DNA from: Desulfoluna spongiiphila
GTDB taxonomy: Bacteria > Desulfobacterota > Desulfobacteria > Desulfobacterales > Desulfolunaceae
Reading direction: 5' to 3'
Length of the DNA: 64,000 nt
Assembly (NCBI RefSeq): GCF_900101345.1
Contig: NZ_FMUX01000022.1
Coordinates: forward strand, 1 to 64,000
The notes below the pieces were generated by a model. The model did not search any database. It saw nothing but the letters and a program-made list of their open reading frames with translations, and had not been told where the DNA came from. Positions 8,805 through 17,912 of the stretch are shown here, one piece after another. Made by a program: the position numbers and the translations under genes. The first letter of the stretch is position 1. Each line of letters starts with the position of its first letter.

Positions 8805-10322
8805 CTACTTGATGGTGTCCTTGAACTCCTCATCGTACGCTTCCAGGGCTTTGACAATATCGGCTTCAATTTCAGGCGTAATCTTCCTGCTCTCGGCAAG
8901 GGCGGGAAGCAGCGCAGGGAATCGACCCTCCACGAAGGGGTAAAGGCCCGCTTCGTACTTGGTCACGGCCTCACGCGGGTAGGCGTCGATGTACCCTTTG
9001 GTGCCGGCAAAGAGAATGAGCACCTGCTTTTCAAGGGGAAGGGGTGCGTACTGGGGCTGCTTGAGAACCTCAATCAGGCGCTGGCCACGGGTCAACTGCC
9101 TCTGGGTGGAGGCGTCCAGGTCGGAGCCAAAGGCGGCAAAGGCCTCGAGCTCTCTAAACGACGCCATGTCGAGACGCAGGGTACCGGCCACCTGCTTCAT
9201 GGCCTTCTCCTGGGCGGCACCGCCAACGCGGGAGACCGACAGGCCCACGTCCACGGCGGGACGCATACCGGCAAAGAACATCCCCTTGTCGAGGTAGATC
9301 TGGCCGTCGGTGATGGAGATAACGTTGGTGGGGATAAAGGCGGACACGTCCCCTTCCTGGGTTTCGATGATGGGAAGGGCGGTGAGGGACCCTGCGCCCA
9401 GCTCATCGGAGAGCTTGGCGGAGCGTTCCAGCAGACGGGAGTGGTTGTAAAAAATGTCGCCGGGGAAGGCTTCACGTCCGGGCGGACGACGAAGCAGCAG
9501 GGACACCTGACGGTAAGAGGCGGCCTGCTTGGAGAGGTCATCGTAGATGATGAGGGCATGCTCGCCCTTGTCGCGGAAGTACTCGCCCATGGCGCAACCG
9601 GCGTAGGGGGCGAGGAACTGAAGGGCCGCAGGGTCGGAGGCACAGGCTGCAACCACGGTGGTGTACTCCATGGCGCCGTGCTCTTCCAGAACAGCCACAA
9701 CCTGGGCCACGGTGGATTTCTTCTGGCCGCAGGCCACGTAGACGCACTTCACGTCCTGGCCCTTCTGGGCGAGGATGGCATCGACGGCAATGGCGGTCTT
9801 GCCGATCTGGCGGTCGCCGATGATCAGCTCACGCTGGCCTTTGCCCACGGGGGTCATGGCGTCGATGGCCTTGATGCCGGTGTAGCAAGGCTGATGAACA
9901 CTCTTACGCTGGATAACGCCGGGGGCTACCATCTCGAGACGACGGAAATCCGGGGTATCGATGGCGCCCTTGCCGTCGATGGGCTCACCGGTGGTGGTTA
10001 CCACGCGGCCGAGAACGGGCTCGCCCACGGGAACCTCGGCGATGCGGCCGGTACGCTTGACGGTGTCCCCTTCCTTGATATGGGTGTCATCGCCCATAAC
10101 GGCGACGCCCACGTTGTCCTCTTCCAGGTTAAGGGCCAGGCCGAGAATGCCGCCGGGAAATTCCACAAGCTCCAGGGCCATCACTTTTTCCAGGCCGTAG
10201 ACCCTTGCGATGCCGTCCCCTACTGAAAGAACGACGCCGGTTTCGGAAAGCTCGACCTTCTTGTCGAAATCCTTGATCTGCTCCTTGATTATTTGGCTTA
10301 TTTCTTCAGCTTTGATTTCCAT
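8805..10322 (-). CDS. atpA: ATP synthase F1 alpha subunit
   Basis: Non-catalytic nucleotide-binding subunit of F1, 505 aa. The Walker A reads GDRQIGKT, with isoleucine where many bacteria have threonine. The blocks VDVGLSVSRVGGAAQ and the N-terminal beta-barrel (GVVLSVGDGIARVYGL) are clear. Its start touches the atpH stop (both at 10322), indicating translational coupling. Confidence 0.98.
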   Translation of the reverse strand: MEIKAEEISQIIKEQIKDFDKKVELSETGVVLSVGDGIARVYGLEKVMALELVEFPGGILGLALNLEEDNVGVAVMGDDTHIKEGDTVKRTGRIAEVPVGEPVLGRVVTTTGEPIDGKGAIDTPDFRRLEMVAPGVIQRKSVHQPCYTGIKAIDAMTPVGKGQRELIIGDRQIGKTAIAVDAILAQKGQDVKCVYVACGQKKSTVAQVVAVLEEHGAMEYTTVVAACASDPAALQFLAPYAGCAMGEYFRDKGEHALIIYDDLSKQAASYRQVSLLLRRPPGREAFPGDIFYNHSRLLERSAKLSDELGAGSLTALPIIETQEGDVSAFIPTNVISITDGQIYLDKGMFFAGMRPAVDVGLSVSRVGGAAQEKAMKQVAGTLRLDMASFRELEAFAAFGSDLDASTQRQLTRGQRLIEVLKQPQYAPLPLEKQVLILFAGTKGYIDAYPREAVTKYEAGLYPFVEGRFPALLPALAESRKITPEIEADIVKALEAYDEEFKDTIK

Positions 10323-10873
10323 TAGACACTCTCACCCCTTTTAAAAGATTCTTTCATGTTCTGCAGCTGTGTGCGCACACTGCCGTCAAGTACAAGGTCA
10401 CCTATCTTCGTTACAATGCCCCCAATCAGCCCGGGGTCTTTTTCCAGATTCAAAATGACGTCCTTGCCTGTCAATGCGGAGAGGGATGCCTTGATTTTCT
10501 CCACAGCGTCTTCCGACAGATCCACGGCGGAAACCACATGGGCGTGGGCGATGCCGTTCAGCTCGTCCACCAGCTCCTGGTAGGTTTCATCGATGGAACC
10601 AAGGTAACCGAAGCGGCCCTTGTCAAACAAAAGCAGGGTAAAGGATGCGATGACAGGAGAGAGGCCCAGCTTCTCGACCACCACCTTCAACACACCGCGC
10701 CTGCCGTCACATTCATAGATCGGGTTGGCGATGGCGCTGGAGAGCTCCGTCTCCCGTGCAAGAAACGCCGCCATCCCGCTGAGCTGTTCACGGTAGGTCT
10801 CGGCCTGACCGTCCTCTTTGCCGATAAGCAGCAGAGCTTTGGCATAACGCCTGGATATTGCGATATCTTTCAT
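10322..10873 (-). CDS. atpH: ATP synthase F1 delta subunit
   Basis: The delta subunit (OSCP homologue) joins the peripheral b/b' stalk to the top of F1. The 183-aa protein begins ISRRYAKALLLIGKEDG, the family N-terminal helix. It ends with the conserved hairpin DPGLIGGIVTKIGDLVLDGSV. Its start overlaps the atpF stop at 10873, which implies coupled translation. Confidence 0.96.
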   Translation of the reverse strand: MKDIAISRRYAKALLLIGKEDGQAETYREQLSGMAAFLARETELSSAIANPIYECDGRRGVLKVVVEKLGLSPVIASFTLLLFDKGRFGYLGSIDETYQELVDELNGIAHAHVVSAVDLSEDAVEKIKASLSALTGKDVILNLEKDPGLIGGIVTKIGDLVLDGSVRTQLQNMKESFKRGESV

Positions 10874-11472
10874 TACACCACCACCTTGTTCAGATAGTCA
10901 TCCACCAGCTTTTCCTGGTCGTCCGTGTTGATCTTCTCCTGGATCAGCGCCTCGGCCCTTGAAAGGGCAAGGGCCATGATCTCGGCCTTGAGATCCGCAC
11001 GGGCGGCCTTGAACTCATGGTCAATGTTGCGCTTGGCCTGCTCTTCGAGCTTTACGGCGTGGAGCTCGGCCTCTTCCATGATGCGCTTTTTGGCGGCCTC
11101 GCCCTGATCCCGGTACTGGCCCAGGATCACCTCCACCTCGTCTTCCAGGGTGGCAATCTTGGTCTCGTACTCGGCCAGGGTCTTTTCGGCGTCCGCCTTC
11201 TGCTTTTCAAGGGTATCCAGCTCATCTTTGATGGTACTGATGCGGCCTGACAGGGCATTGGATACCGGCTTGCGGAGCACGAAAAACAAAAACCCCATGA
11301 GCACCACAAAGTTCAGGACACGCGCCGTATCCGTGGTGAGCCAGTGCTTGGCTTCGGCGGCGTGGCCGCCCCCGCTTGAGGCAAAGGCCGCACCTGCGGT
11401 CAGGGTCAACGCAACGAAAAGGCCCCAGAACAGAAGCCTGCGCCCTCCGGACGATTTAAACACATCACGCAT
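10873..11472 (-). CDS. atpF: ATP synthase F0 subunit b
   Basis: Peripheral-stalk subunit, 199 aa. The N-terminus has a hydrophobic segment resembling a signal peptide (LLFWGLFVALTLTAGAAFA). A second membrane helix (VLNFVVLMGFLFFVLRKPV) precedes a long charged helix rich in E, K and A. The double hydrophobic start is common for the longer b subunit in the group that also has a separate b'. It overlaps atpH and the upstream b' gene. Confidence 0.92.
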   Translation of the reverse strand: MRDVFKSSGGRRLLFWGLFVALTLTAGAAFASSGGGHAAEAKHWLTTDTARVLNFVVLMGFLFFVLRKPVSNALSGRISTIKDELDTLEKQKADAEKTLAEYETKIATLEDEVEVILGQYRDQGEAAKKRIMEEAELHAVKLEEQAKRNIDHEFKAARADLKAEIMALALSRAEALIQEKINTDDQEKLVDDYLNKVVV

Positions 11473-11897
11473 TACAGTGCCCTCCCCAGAATCTTTTCGC
11501 CGATTGCCTTCGCAAAATCGTCCACCTCACCCTGCAGACTCTCCCGCACAGCAACCATCTCTTGAGAAATCTTAACGCGCACGGCGGCAAGATCATCCTG
11601 GGCACGACCGGTGATCTCACCGATGATGCGCCGCTCTTCCTGAGACGCCTCATCTATGATCGCATCCTTGAGCTCAACGCCCTTGGTACGGCCTTCTTTG
11701 ATGCCTGCAGCAAACGTCTCCTCCTTCTCGCGCACCCCCACAGATGAAGCATCAATGCTGTGATTGAGCCCGTCTATGGCCTCACGACGCTTCGCAAGAA
11801 CTCCCCGGATCGGCTTATACAAGACGATATTCAAAATAAGGATCAAGAGGATGAAGTTGACGATCTGCACCAATAAGGAATAATCCACACTGACCAT
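11472..11897 (-). CDS. atpF': ATP synthase F0 subunit b' (short b subunit)
   Basis: A second, 141-aa peripheral-stalk subunit. A membrane helix (LLVQIVNFILLILILNIVLY) is followed by KPIRGVLAKRREAI and an amphipathic helix that pairs with the long b. Two different b genes in tandem indicate a heterodimeric stalk. It is the first gene of the operon, downstream of a strong promoter. The a and c subunit genes are not in this window. Confidence 0.92.
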   Translation of the reverse strand: MVSVDYSLLVQIVNFILLILILNIVLYKPIRGVLAKRREAIDGLNHSIDASSVGVREKEETFAAGIKEGRTKGVELKDAIIDEASQEERRIIGEITGRAQDDLAAVRVKISQEMVAVRESLQGEVDDFAKAIGEKILGRAL

Positions 11898-11955
11898 TGG
11901 TGACCCTCCAACAAAAGTTAATAAGAATGCCAGATAATATGCATAACAACACAGA

Positions 11956-11977
11956 CTAAGGCTGGAGCAAGCCTTAG
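11956..11977 (-). promoter_or_regulatory. Hairpin in the atp operon 5' leader
   Basis: CTAAGGC and GCCTTAG form a perfect 7-bp stem with an 8-nt loop in the ~98-nt leader between the promoter and the b' start codon. It could stabilise the mRNA or modulate translation; no function can be assigned from sequence. Confidence 0.5.
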
Positions 11978-12001
11978 AAATTCCCTCATTTTAGCACCGA
12001 A

Positions 12002-12031
12002 CCTATATCAGTTTTTCTCTTTTTATGTCAA
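12002..12031 (-). promoter_or_regulatory. atpFp: Sigma-70 promoter of the ATP synthase operon
   Basis: A consensus -35 TTGACA (12026-12031) and a -10 TATAGG (12002-12007) are 18 nt apart on the minus strand, with an A-rich spacer and an A/T-rich upstream region. The start would be near 11995. The rest of 11898-12287 holds no gene and no convincing terminator for rodA. Confidence 0.75.
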
Positions 12032-12287
12032 CCTGTTTTAGAAAATCTTTTCAGGATTCGCAAGTGATATCAGCTTTTTCCATCTCACCTTAATCCTTGC
12101 GAACCGGGGTCCTCAGGATTTACCAACAAGCACTATGTTGCCCGAAAGTCCACAGCCACATCCTGGAGAAAGCTAAGCATTCAACTGCCCTTGCTCATAC
12201 CACAACAAACGAGTAAAAAGCCACCCCGGATGGGACCACGCCCCACCCAAAACAGCCCCTGCGGTATAGACCCTCCCAGGAGAGCCC

Positions 12288-13391
12288 CTACTTTTTAAAC
12301 CGCCGCATGCTGACCCCCATGAGGAGCCCGATGGACATGAAGCTGGTCACCACAGACGAGCCGCCGTAGCTTACCAGGGGCAGAGGCACCCCCACCACGG
12401 GCATGAGCCCCATCACCATCCCCATGTTGATAAAGGCCTCCCAGAAGAGCATGGCCGTTACCCCCACGGCGGTGATGGTCCCGAAAGTGTTCTTGCTTTT
12501 GTGGGCGATGTTGAGACTCCAGACAAAAAGGGTGCCGTAAAGGAGCACGAGAAGCACCGTGCCCACAAAGCCCCACTCTTCTGCCAGGACGGACAGGATA
12601 AAGTCGGTGTGTCGTTCAGGAAGGAAGCTCAGGGTGTTCTGGGTCCCTTTGAGAAACCCCTTGCCGGTAAGCATCCCTGAGCCGATGGCGATTTTGGATT
12701 GAATGATATGATACCCCGCCCCCAGAGGATCTCGGTCGGGATTGAGAAAGGTCAGCACGCGCTGCTTTTGATAGGCTTTAAGGAAGAAGAGCCAGGCCGC
12801 AACGGCCAGGCCGAGCCCCGCACACACCAGCATGGTGAGGGTGCGGCGCTCAATTTTGACAAAAAGGGTCATGATGCCTGCGATCATCACGATGAGCAGG
12901 CCGGTTCCAAGGTCGGGCTGAAGGTAAATCAGCACAAAGGGCAACAGCACGATGGCCGCCGGCTTGATCAGCTCCCGGAAGCCCAGGCCCCGGGTGGTGG
13001 CATTGCGTGCGTAGTAGCGCGCCAGCATCAGGATGACGCCCACCTTGGCCAGCTCCGAGGGCTGCAGGGTCAACGGCCCCAGGACCAGCCAGCGACGTGA
13101 TCCGCCCACCATGCGCCCCACAAAGAGCACCGCCACCAAAAGCCCCATGCAGCAGGCGTAGATCCCCGGGGTCCATCGTTCGAACTCCTTGGGGTCCACG
13201 CAGAAGGTGGCGATCATCACTCCCATTCCGGCACCCAGCCAGACCAGCTGCTTGACGAACAGGGGCCTTAAAGACGGGTCGTTTCCTGCGTACACAGCGC
13301 TGTACAGGGCCACAAGCCCCAGCCCCGACAAGGCCAGGGTAATGAGCAGGAGCCCCCAGTCGAAATGTTCCACCACACGGCGATCAATCAC
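12288..13391 (-). CDS. rodA: RodA, SEDS peptidoglycan polymerase
   Basis: SEDS-family glycosyltransferase that polymerises lipid II during cell elongation, paired with PBP2. About ten membrane segments are visible. The C-terminal signature GVPLPLVSYGGSS is intact, and the family N-terminus IDRRVVEHFDW is recognisable. The start is the GTG at 13391, because GGGGAGG lies 6 nt upstream and the codon overlaps the mrdA stop by 8 nt. This gives 367 aa. It is the last gene of the mre operon. Confidence 0.95.
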   Translation of the reverse strand: MIDRRVVEHFDWGLLLITLALSGLGLVALYSAVYAGNDPSLRPLFVKQLVWLGAGMGVMIATFCVDPKEFERWTPGIYACCMGLLVAVLFVGRMVGGSRRWLVLGPLTLQPSELAKVGVILMLARYYARNATTRGLGFRELIKPAAIVLLPFVLIYLQPDLGTGLLIVMIAGIMTLFVKIERRTLTMLVCAGLGLAVAAWLFFLKAYQKQRVLTFLNPDRDPLGAGYHIIQSKIAIGSGMLTGKGFLKGTQNTLSFLPERHTDFILSVLAEEWGFVGTVLLVLLYGTLFVWSLNIAHKSKNTFGTITAVGVTAMLFWEAFINMGMVMGLMPVVGVPLPLVSYGGSSVVTSFMSIGLLMGVSMRRFKK

Positions 13392-15261
13392 GGGCAGCCT
13401 CCCCTTTTCCCAGATAGGTCTCAATCACTTTTCTGGCAATGGGGGCGGCCTTGGTGGACCCGCCTTCGCCATGTTCCACGATCACTGCCACGGCAATGGT
13501 GGGATTCTCCACCGGCGCGTAGGCGACAAACCATGCGTGATCCCTGAATTTTCGAATGCTCTTTTTCGTCCGGGAGTCCCTCTTGGCCTTGCTGATGACC
13601 TGGGCGGTACCGGTCTTTCCGGCAACGGTCACCCCTTCAATGGCGGCAACCTTGGCCGTTCCCTTTCGGTCGTTCACCGTCCCCCAGAGCCCCTTGCGGA
13701 CCAGGGCCAGGGTCTTCTTGCTGGCGGGGAGCCGCCCGTTCACAACAGGAAGGGTCTGCTTGACCAGAGCCCCGTCGGCGGTCTCCATTTTCCCCAAGAT
13801 GTACGGCTTGTAGATCACCCCTCCGTTGCCAACCGATGCGATGAGCATGGCCATCTGAATGGGGGTCACCAGGTTGTAGCTCTGGCCGATGGACAGGGAA
13901 AGGGTCTCTCCGCTGTGCCAGCCTTCATTGAGCTTGCGGCGCTTCCACTCCGCTGTTGGAATCAGCCCGGCCCGCTCGTTGTCCAGCTCCACCCCCGTGG
14001 GCTTGCCCAGGCCGCAGCCCCGGGCGTAAAATGCCAGGCGGTCCACCCCGAGCTTTTCCCCCACTTCATAGAAATAGACATCGCAGGACTGGGCAATGGA
14101 ATCTTCCAGGTTGATGGAGCCGTGGCCCGTACGCTTCCAGCACCGATACACCCGGTCCCCGAAAGCGTGGGTCCCGGAGCAGAAAAAGTGGGTCTTTTCA
14201 TCCACCACCTTCTCTTCCAGGGCGGCAATGGATGAGACAATCTTATAAATGGACGCAGGCGGGTACAGGGCCTGGGTGGCCTTGTTCTCCATGGGGCGGC
14301 CCGGATTGTTTTTCAGGGCGTTCCACTTGGCATAGGAGAGCCCGCTGACAAAGTCGTTCTGATCAAAGGTGGGACTGCTGGCCATGGCCAGTACCGCGCC
14401 GTTACGGGGGTCAAGGGCCACCACGGCCCCGACATCTCCCTTAAGGAGGGCTTCCGATCTTTTCTGGAGTTCTGTGTTGACCGTCAGGTAGATGTTTTTA
14501 CCGGGGTCCGCCTCCACCCGTTTGAGCTCCCGGATCACCCGGCCACGGGCATCCACCTCCACCTGACGCCCACCCTGGGAGCCGCGCAGGAGAGGTTCCA
14601 TCACCTTCTCGATACCGAACTTGCCGATAAAATCCCCCCCGGAGGCCTCCGGGTGCTTGCCGCTGGAGAGCTCCCGGGCGTTGATCTCTCCCAGGTAGCC
14701 CAGCAGATGGGCCGCCATGCCCGGGTTAAGGTAAAACCGCTTGGGACGGACCTTGACCACCACACCGGGCAGGTCAAAACTGTTCACTTCCACCGGCGCC
14801 AGGGCGTCCCGCCCGATATCCCGCTTGAGCACCACCTGGCGGGAAGAGTTGTCGCCTCCCTTCTTGGCGATCTTGCCCGCCATCTCCTCCACGGGAATCC
14901 CTGTGAACTGCGAAAGGCGCTCCAGGGTCTCAGAAACGGGCTGGGCATCCCGGGGTACGATGATCAGGTCAAAGGCCGGCCGGTTGTCCACCAGGAGGTT
15001 GCCCTGGCTGTCGTAAATCAACCCCCGGGACGGAGGAAGGCTCTGGAGGCGGATGCGGTTGTTGGTGGAGAGTTCGCGGTAGACCTGGCCGTTGATGATC
15101 TGAAGGTAAAAAAGCCGCACCAGGATAACGGAAAAGGCGATAAAAATCAGGATCATCGTCCCTTTCAGGCGACGGTTGAACCACTCCCCGTCGGGGCTGT
15201 TGAGGTACCCTTCCGAGCCCCCCGTCCCTTCGACGTCTCGATTTCGGGGTAAATCAGACAC
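13384..15261 (-). CDS. mrdA: Penicillin-binding protein 2 (elongasome transpeptidase)
   Basis: Class B PBP that crosslinks peptidoglycan on the periplasmic side during elongation. The 625-aa protein has one N-terminal membrane helix (about 34-54) and a pedestal domain. The penicillin-binding domain carries the active-site motif ASIYK, the second motif SCD (in AQSCDVYFYEVG) and the third KTGT (VAGKTGTAQV). Overlap with both mreD (8 nt) and rodA (8 nt) implies coupled synthesis with its SEDS partner. Confidence 0.97.
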   Translation of the reverse strand: MSDLPRNRDVEGTGGSEGYLNSPDGEWFNRRLKGTMILIFIAFSVILVRLFYLQIINGQVYRELSTNNRIRLQSLPPSRGLIYDSQGNLLVDNRPAFDLIIVPRDAQPVSETLERLSQFTGIPVEEMAGKIAKKGGDNSSRQVVLKRDIGRDALAPVEVNSFDLPGVVVKVRPKRFYLNPGMAAHLLGYLGEINARELSSGKHPEASGGDFIGKFGIEKVMEPLLRGSQGGRQVEVDARGRVIRELKRVEADPGKNIYLTVNTELQKRSEALLKGDVGAVVALDPRNGAVLAMASSPTFDQNDFVSGLSYAKWNALKNNPGRPMENKATQALYPPASIYKIVSSIAALEEKVVDEKTHFFCSGTHAFGDRVYRCWKRTGHGSINLEDSIAQSCDVYFYEVGEKLGVDRLAFYARGCGLGKPTGVELDNERAGLIPTAEWKRRKLNEGWHSGETLSLSIGQSYNLVTPIQMAMLIASVGNGGVIYKPYILGKMETADGALVKQTLPVVNGRLPASKKTLALVRKGLWGTVNDRKGTAKVAAIEGVTVAGKTGTAQVISKAKRDSRTKKSIRKFRDHAWFVAYAPVENPTIAVAVIVEHGEGGSTKAAPIARKVIETYLGKGEAARD

Positions 15262-15781
15262 CCTTGCCTCCTTCCAGGCGACAGATGATGCCCCGGGCCA
15301 TGGCCCCGCCCAGGCGATACCCCAAGGCCATCAGCACGTAGACAAGGGGCCCCAGAAGCGCGCCCCAGAGAAGCTGCCGCCCCCCCTGCTCCACGGCCCA
15401 CACCATGGTGGGGGGCGTGGCCCCGGACACACTGAGCACGAGCAGGGCCACCAGGTTCTCAAGGACGATGCCGGCCAGGATGGCAAGGTAGATAAGGATA
15501 CGGCTGTAGACGTGCAGGACCTGAATGGCGACCTGAAGGATAAAAAACAGCCAGAAATAACTGGTGAGATAAAAACCGAAGGGACTGCCCGACAACCCGT
15601 CCACGAGGATCCCCGTGACCAGAACCACCGCTCCCCCCTGTAGCCGCGGCAGGGCAAGGGCCGTAAAAACCACCTGCACCACCAGCAGATCAAAGGGGGG
15701 ACGCATGGACACCTGTGGCAACAGGGCCGTCTGGATCAGGATCAGCAAAATGGACACCAGGGTGTATCCGATGACCGCCAT
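15254..15781 (-). CDS. mreD: Rod-shape protein MreD
   Basis: Small integral membrane protein of the elongasome, 175 aa with about five hydrophobic segments and the MreD-like patch PPFDLLVVQVVF. It was identified chiefly by position between mreC and mrdA and by size and hydrophobicity, since MreD is poorly conserved. Its ATG overlaps the mreC stop by one base (TGATG). Confidence 0.9.
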   Translation of the reverse strand: MAVIGYTLVSILLILIQTALLPQVSMRPPFDLLVVQVVFTALALPRLQGGAVVLVTGILVDGLSGSPFGFYLTSYFWLFFILQVAIQVLHVYSRILIYLAILAGIVLENLVALLVLSVSGATPPTMVWAVEQGGRQLLWGALLGPLVYVLMALGYRLGGAMARGIICRLEGGKGV

Positions 15782-16602
15782 CAGTTCCCCGCCTCCGGGC
15801 TCATGATGACAAGGACCTCTTCCAGGGTCTCAAAGGTCACGGAAGGGGCCACGGCCACATCCTGAAAAATGCCGGACACCCCTTTGCGGACCTCGCTGAC
15901 GGTCCCGAGAAAAAAGCCCTTGGGGAAGACACCGTCCAGTCCCGATGAGACGATCCGCTGACCGGGCTTGATGGTGTCGTTCCGGTTGGCGTAGGCAAAC
16001 CGGCATTCACCGGCCCCGCCCCCTTTCAGCACCCCACGGACGCGGGTATCCTGGACCAGGACATCCACGGAGCTGTTGCGGTCGGTGACAAGAAGCACCT
16101 TGGCGTAACGATGGGAGGCCTCGATGACCTGCCCCACGATGCCATCGGGAACCACCACGGGCTGCCCCTTGGCCACGCCGTTTTCCGTGCCTTTGTCGAT
16201 GATGAGGGTTCGGTACCAGAGGGAGGCGTCTTTGCCGGTGACCATGGCGGCCACCATGTTGCGGGCCTTGGCCTCTTTGAAGGAGAGGAGGCCGCGCATC
16301 CTCCCGTTGAGCAGCTTGAGCTCGTTGTACCCGTTGAGCTGCTCCCGGAGCTGCGCCACCTCACGGCGGAGTTCCTTGTTTTCCTCGGCGGTGGAGACCA
16401 GGTTGAAGTACCCGTGCCAGATGGATCGAATCCATCCGAGGGTTGCGGTCAGGCCTTTTTGAAAAGGGGCCGTCAGGTGCAACGCGATGGGCGCTGCACC
16501 TCCGGCCGAATCGGGACGGCTGCTAGAGACGGTCAAAGCGGCAATGTTGAGCAGAAGCAGCACCAGAACCGCCACAACCAGTACCATACGCCGAGAAAAC
16601 AT
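15781..16602 (-). CDS. mreC: Rod-shape protein MreC
   Basis: Bitopic membrane protein that activates PBP2 from the periplasm. The 273-aa protein has an N-terminal membrane helix (about 7-27) and a coiled coil (about 70-100, AEENKELRREVAQLREQLNGY). The paired beta-barrel region contains VVVPDGIVGQVIE and VTDRNSSVDV. It starts 3 nt after mreB. Confidence 0.95.
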   Translation of the reverse strand: MFSRRMVLVVAVLVLLLLNIAALTVSSSRPDSAGGAAPIALHLTAPFQKGLTATLGWIRSIWHGYFNLVSTAEENKELRREVAQLREQLNGYNELKLLNGRMRGLLSFKEAKARNMVAAMVTGKDASLWYRTLIIDKGTENGVAKGQPVVVPDGIVGQVIEASHRYAKVLLVTDRNSSVDVLVQDTRVRGVLKGGGAGECRFAYANRNDTIKPGQRIVSSGLDGVFPKGFFLGTVSEVRKGVSGIFQDVAVAPSVTFETLEEVLVIMSPEAGN

Positions 16603-16605
16603 AGG

Positions 16606-17649
16606 CTACCTGATGACCACCTGCCTGAGGATTTCGATGCTGTCAAGGGACATCCCCGCCCCTTTGGCAACAGTGGAGAGGGGGTCTTCGGCAACAGTAA
16701 TGGGAAGGCCGGTGTTCTCCTTGAGAAGTTTGTCGAGGTTTTTCAAGAGCCCGCCGCCACCGGTGAGCACAATGCCCCGGTCCACGATGTCTGCGGCCAG
16801 TTCAGGGGGGGTCTGCTCAAGGGCGATCTTCACGCACTCCACGATGGCGTCGATCTGCTCGCTGATGGCCTGCCGGATCTCCTCGGAGTCGATGGCCAGG
16901 ATCTTGGGAATCCCGGAAACGAGGTCACGGCCTTTGACTTCAATGGTCTCAATGTGTTCGGTGTCGGGGTAGGCGTTGCCGATGGTGGTCTTGATCACCT
17001 CGGCGGTGCGCTCGCCGATGAGCAGGTTGTAGCGGCGCTTGATGTACTGCATGATCGCTTCGTCGATGCGGTCCCCTGCCACCCTCAGGGAGCGGGAGTA
17101 GACGATGCCCGCCAGGGAAATCACCGCCACTTCCGTGGTGCCCCCGCCGATGTCCACCACCATGTTACAGGTGGGCTCGGTAATGGGAAGCCCGGCTCCT
17201 ATGGCGGCTGCCATGGGCTCTTCCAGAAGGAACACCTCACGGGCCCCTGCCGATTCGGCGGACTCTTTCACCGCCCGTTTCTCCACCTGGGTGATGCCCG
17301 AGGGAACGGCGATGATGATGCGGGGGCGGACAAACTTCTGGCGGTTGTTGTGCACCTTCTTGATGAAATGGCTGAGCATGGCTTCGGTCACTTCAAAATC
17401 AGCGATCACCCCGTCGCGCATGGGGCGAATGGCCACAATGTTCCCCGGTGTCCGACCAAGCATGTTCTTGGCCTCAAGGCCCACGGCCAGTACCTTGTTC
17501 TTGGATCTGTTGTCGGTGCGAACAGCCACCACGGACGGTTCGCTGAGCACAATGCCCTTGCCTTTCACATAGACAAGGGTGTTGGCCGTTCCCAGGTCAA
17601 TGGCCAGGTCACTGGAAAAAATTCCCAGCAGCGAGTCAAGAAGGTTCAT
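16606..17649 (-). CDS. mreB: Actin-like cell-shape protein MreB
   Basis: Cytoskeletal ATPase that positions the elongasome. The 347-aa protein shows the phosphate-1 loop DLAIDLGTANTLVY, the MreB block PRIIIAVPSGITQVEKRAV and the phosphate-2 loop VVDIGGGTTEVAVISL. The adenosine motif VLTGGGGLLKNLD is also present. First gene of a five-gene elongation operon. The 263-nt gap upstream should hold the promoter, but no unambiguous -35/-10 pair was found. Confidence 0.98.
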   Translation of the reverse strand: MNLLDSLLGIFSSDLAIDLGTANTLVYVKGKGIVLSEPSVVAVRTDNRSKNKVLAVGLEAKNMLGRTPGNIVAIRPMRDGVIADFEVTEAMLSHFIKKVHNNRQKFVRPRIIIAVPSGITQVEKRAVKESAESAGAREVFLLEEPMAAAIGAGLPITEPTCNMVVDIGGGTTEVAVISLAGIVYSRSLRVAGDRIDEAIMQYIKRRYNLLIGERTAEVIKTTIGNAYPDTEHIETIEVKGRDLVSGIPKILAIDSEEIRQAISEQIDAIVECVKIALEQTPPELAADIVDRGIVLTGGGGLLKNLDKLLKENTGLPITVAEDPLSTVAKGAGMSLDSIEILRQVVIR

Positions 17650-17912
17650 AGTCAGCCTTTGTTTCCGATAGTAAGTAATGGCCTTTGATTGCAGGAATCG
17701 CCGTTGTCGCGGCGTCGTCGTATCCCCGACGGGTCGGGTCCGTATCTCCTGAAGTCGTCGTTACATTGATCGATTGCACGCACTTCCCACCCGGAAGAGG
17801 GGTTCGCCTGAAGCCGTCTTCCCTAAAAATGGTGCGTGTCCCGGGCCCTGCAGGACAAAAAAAACGCAATAATCAACCTTCACCGCTATCAGAAATCATG
17901 CTTCTTGACAAC

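Noticed and set aside
8745..10226. A 493-codon plus-strand frame opposite atpA
   Set aside because: Antisense of a highly conserved gene. The glycine/histidine-rich translation is typical of reverse-complement frames.
5924..11897. Expected ATP synthase a and c subunit genes
   Set aside because: No hydrophobic a or c subunit frame is present in or next to the operon; they must lie elsewhere.
12230..12287. GGGTGGG/CCCATCC hairpin after rodA as a terminator
   Set aside because: The T-run is about eight bases away from the stem and the stem needs a wobble pair; not strong enough to call.
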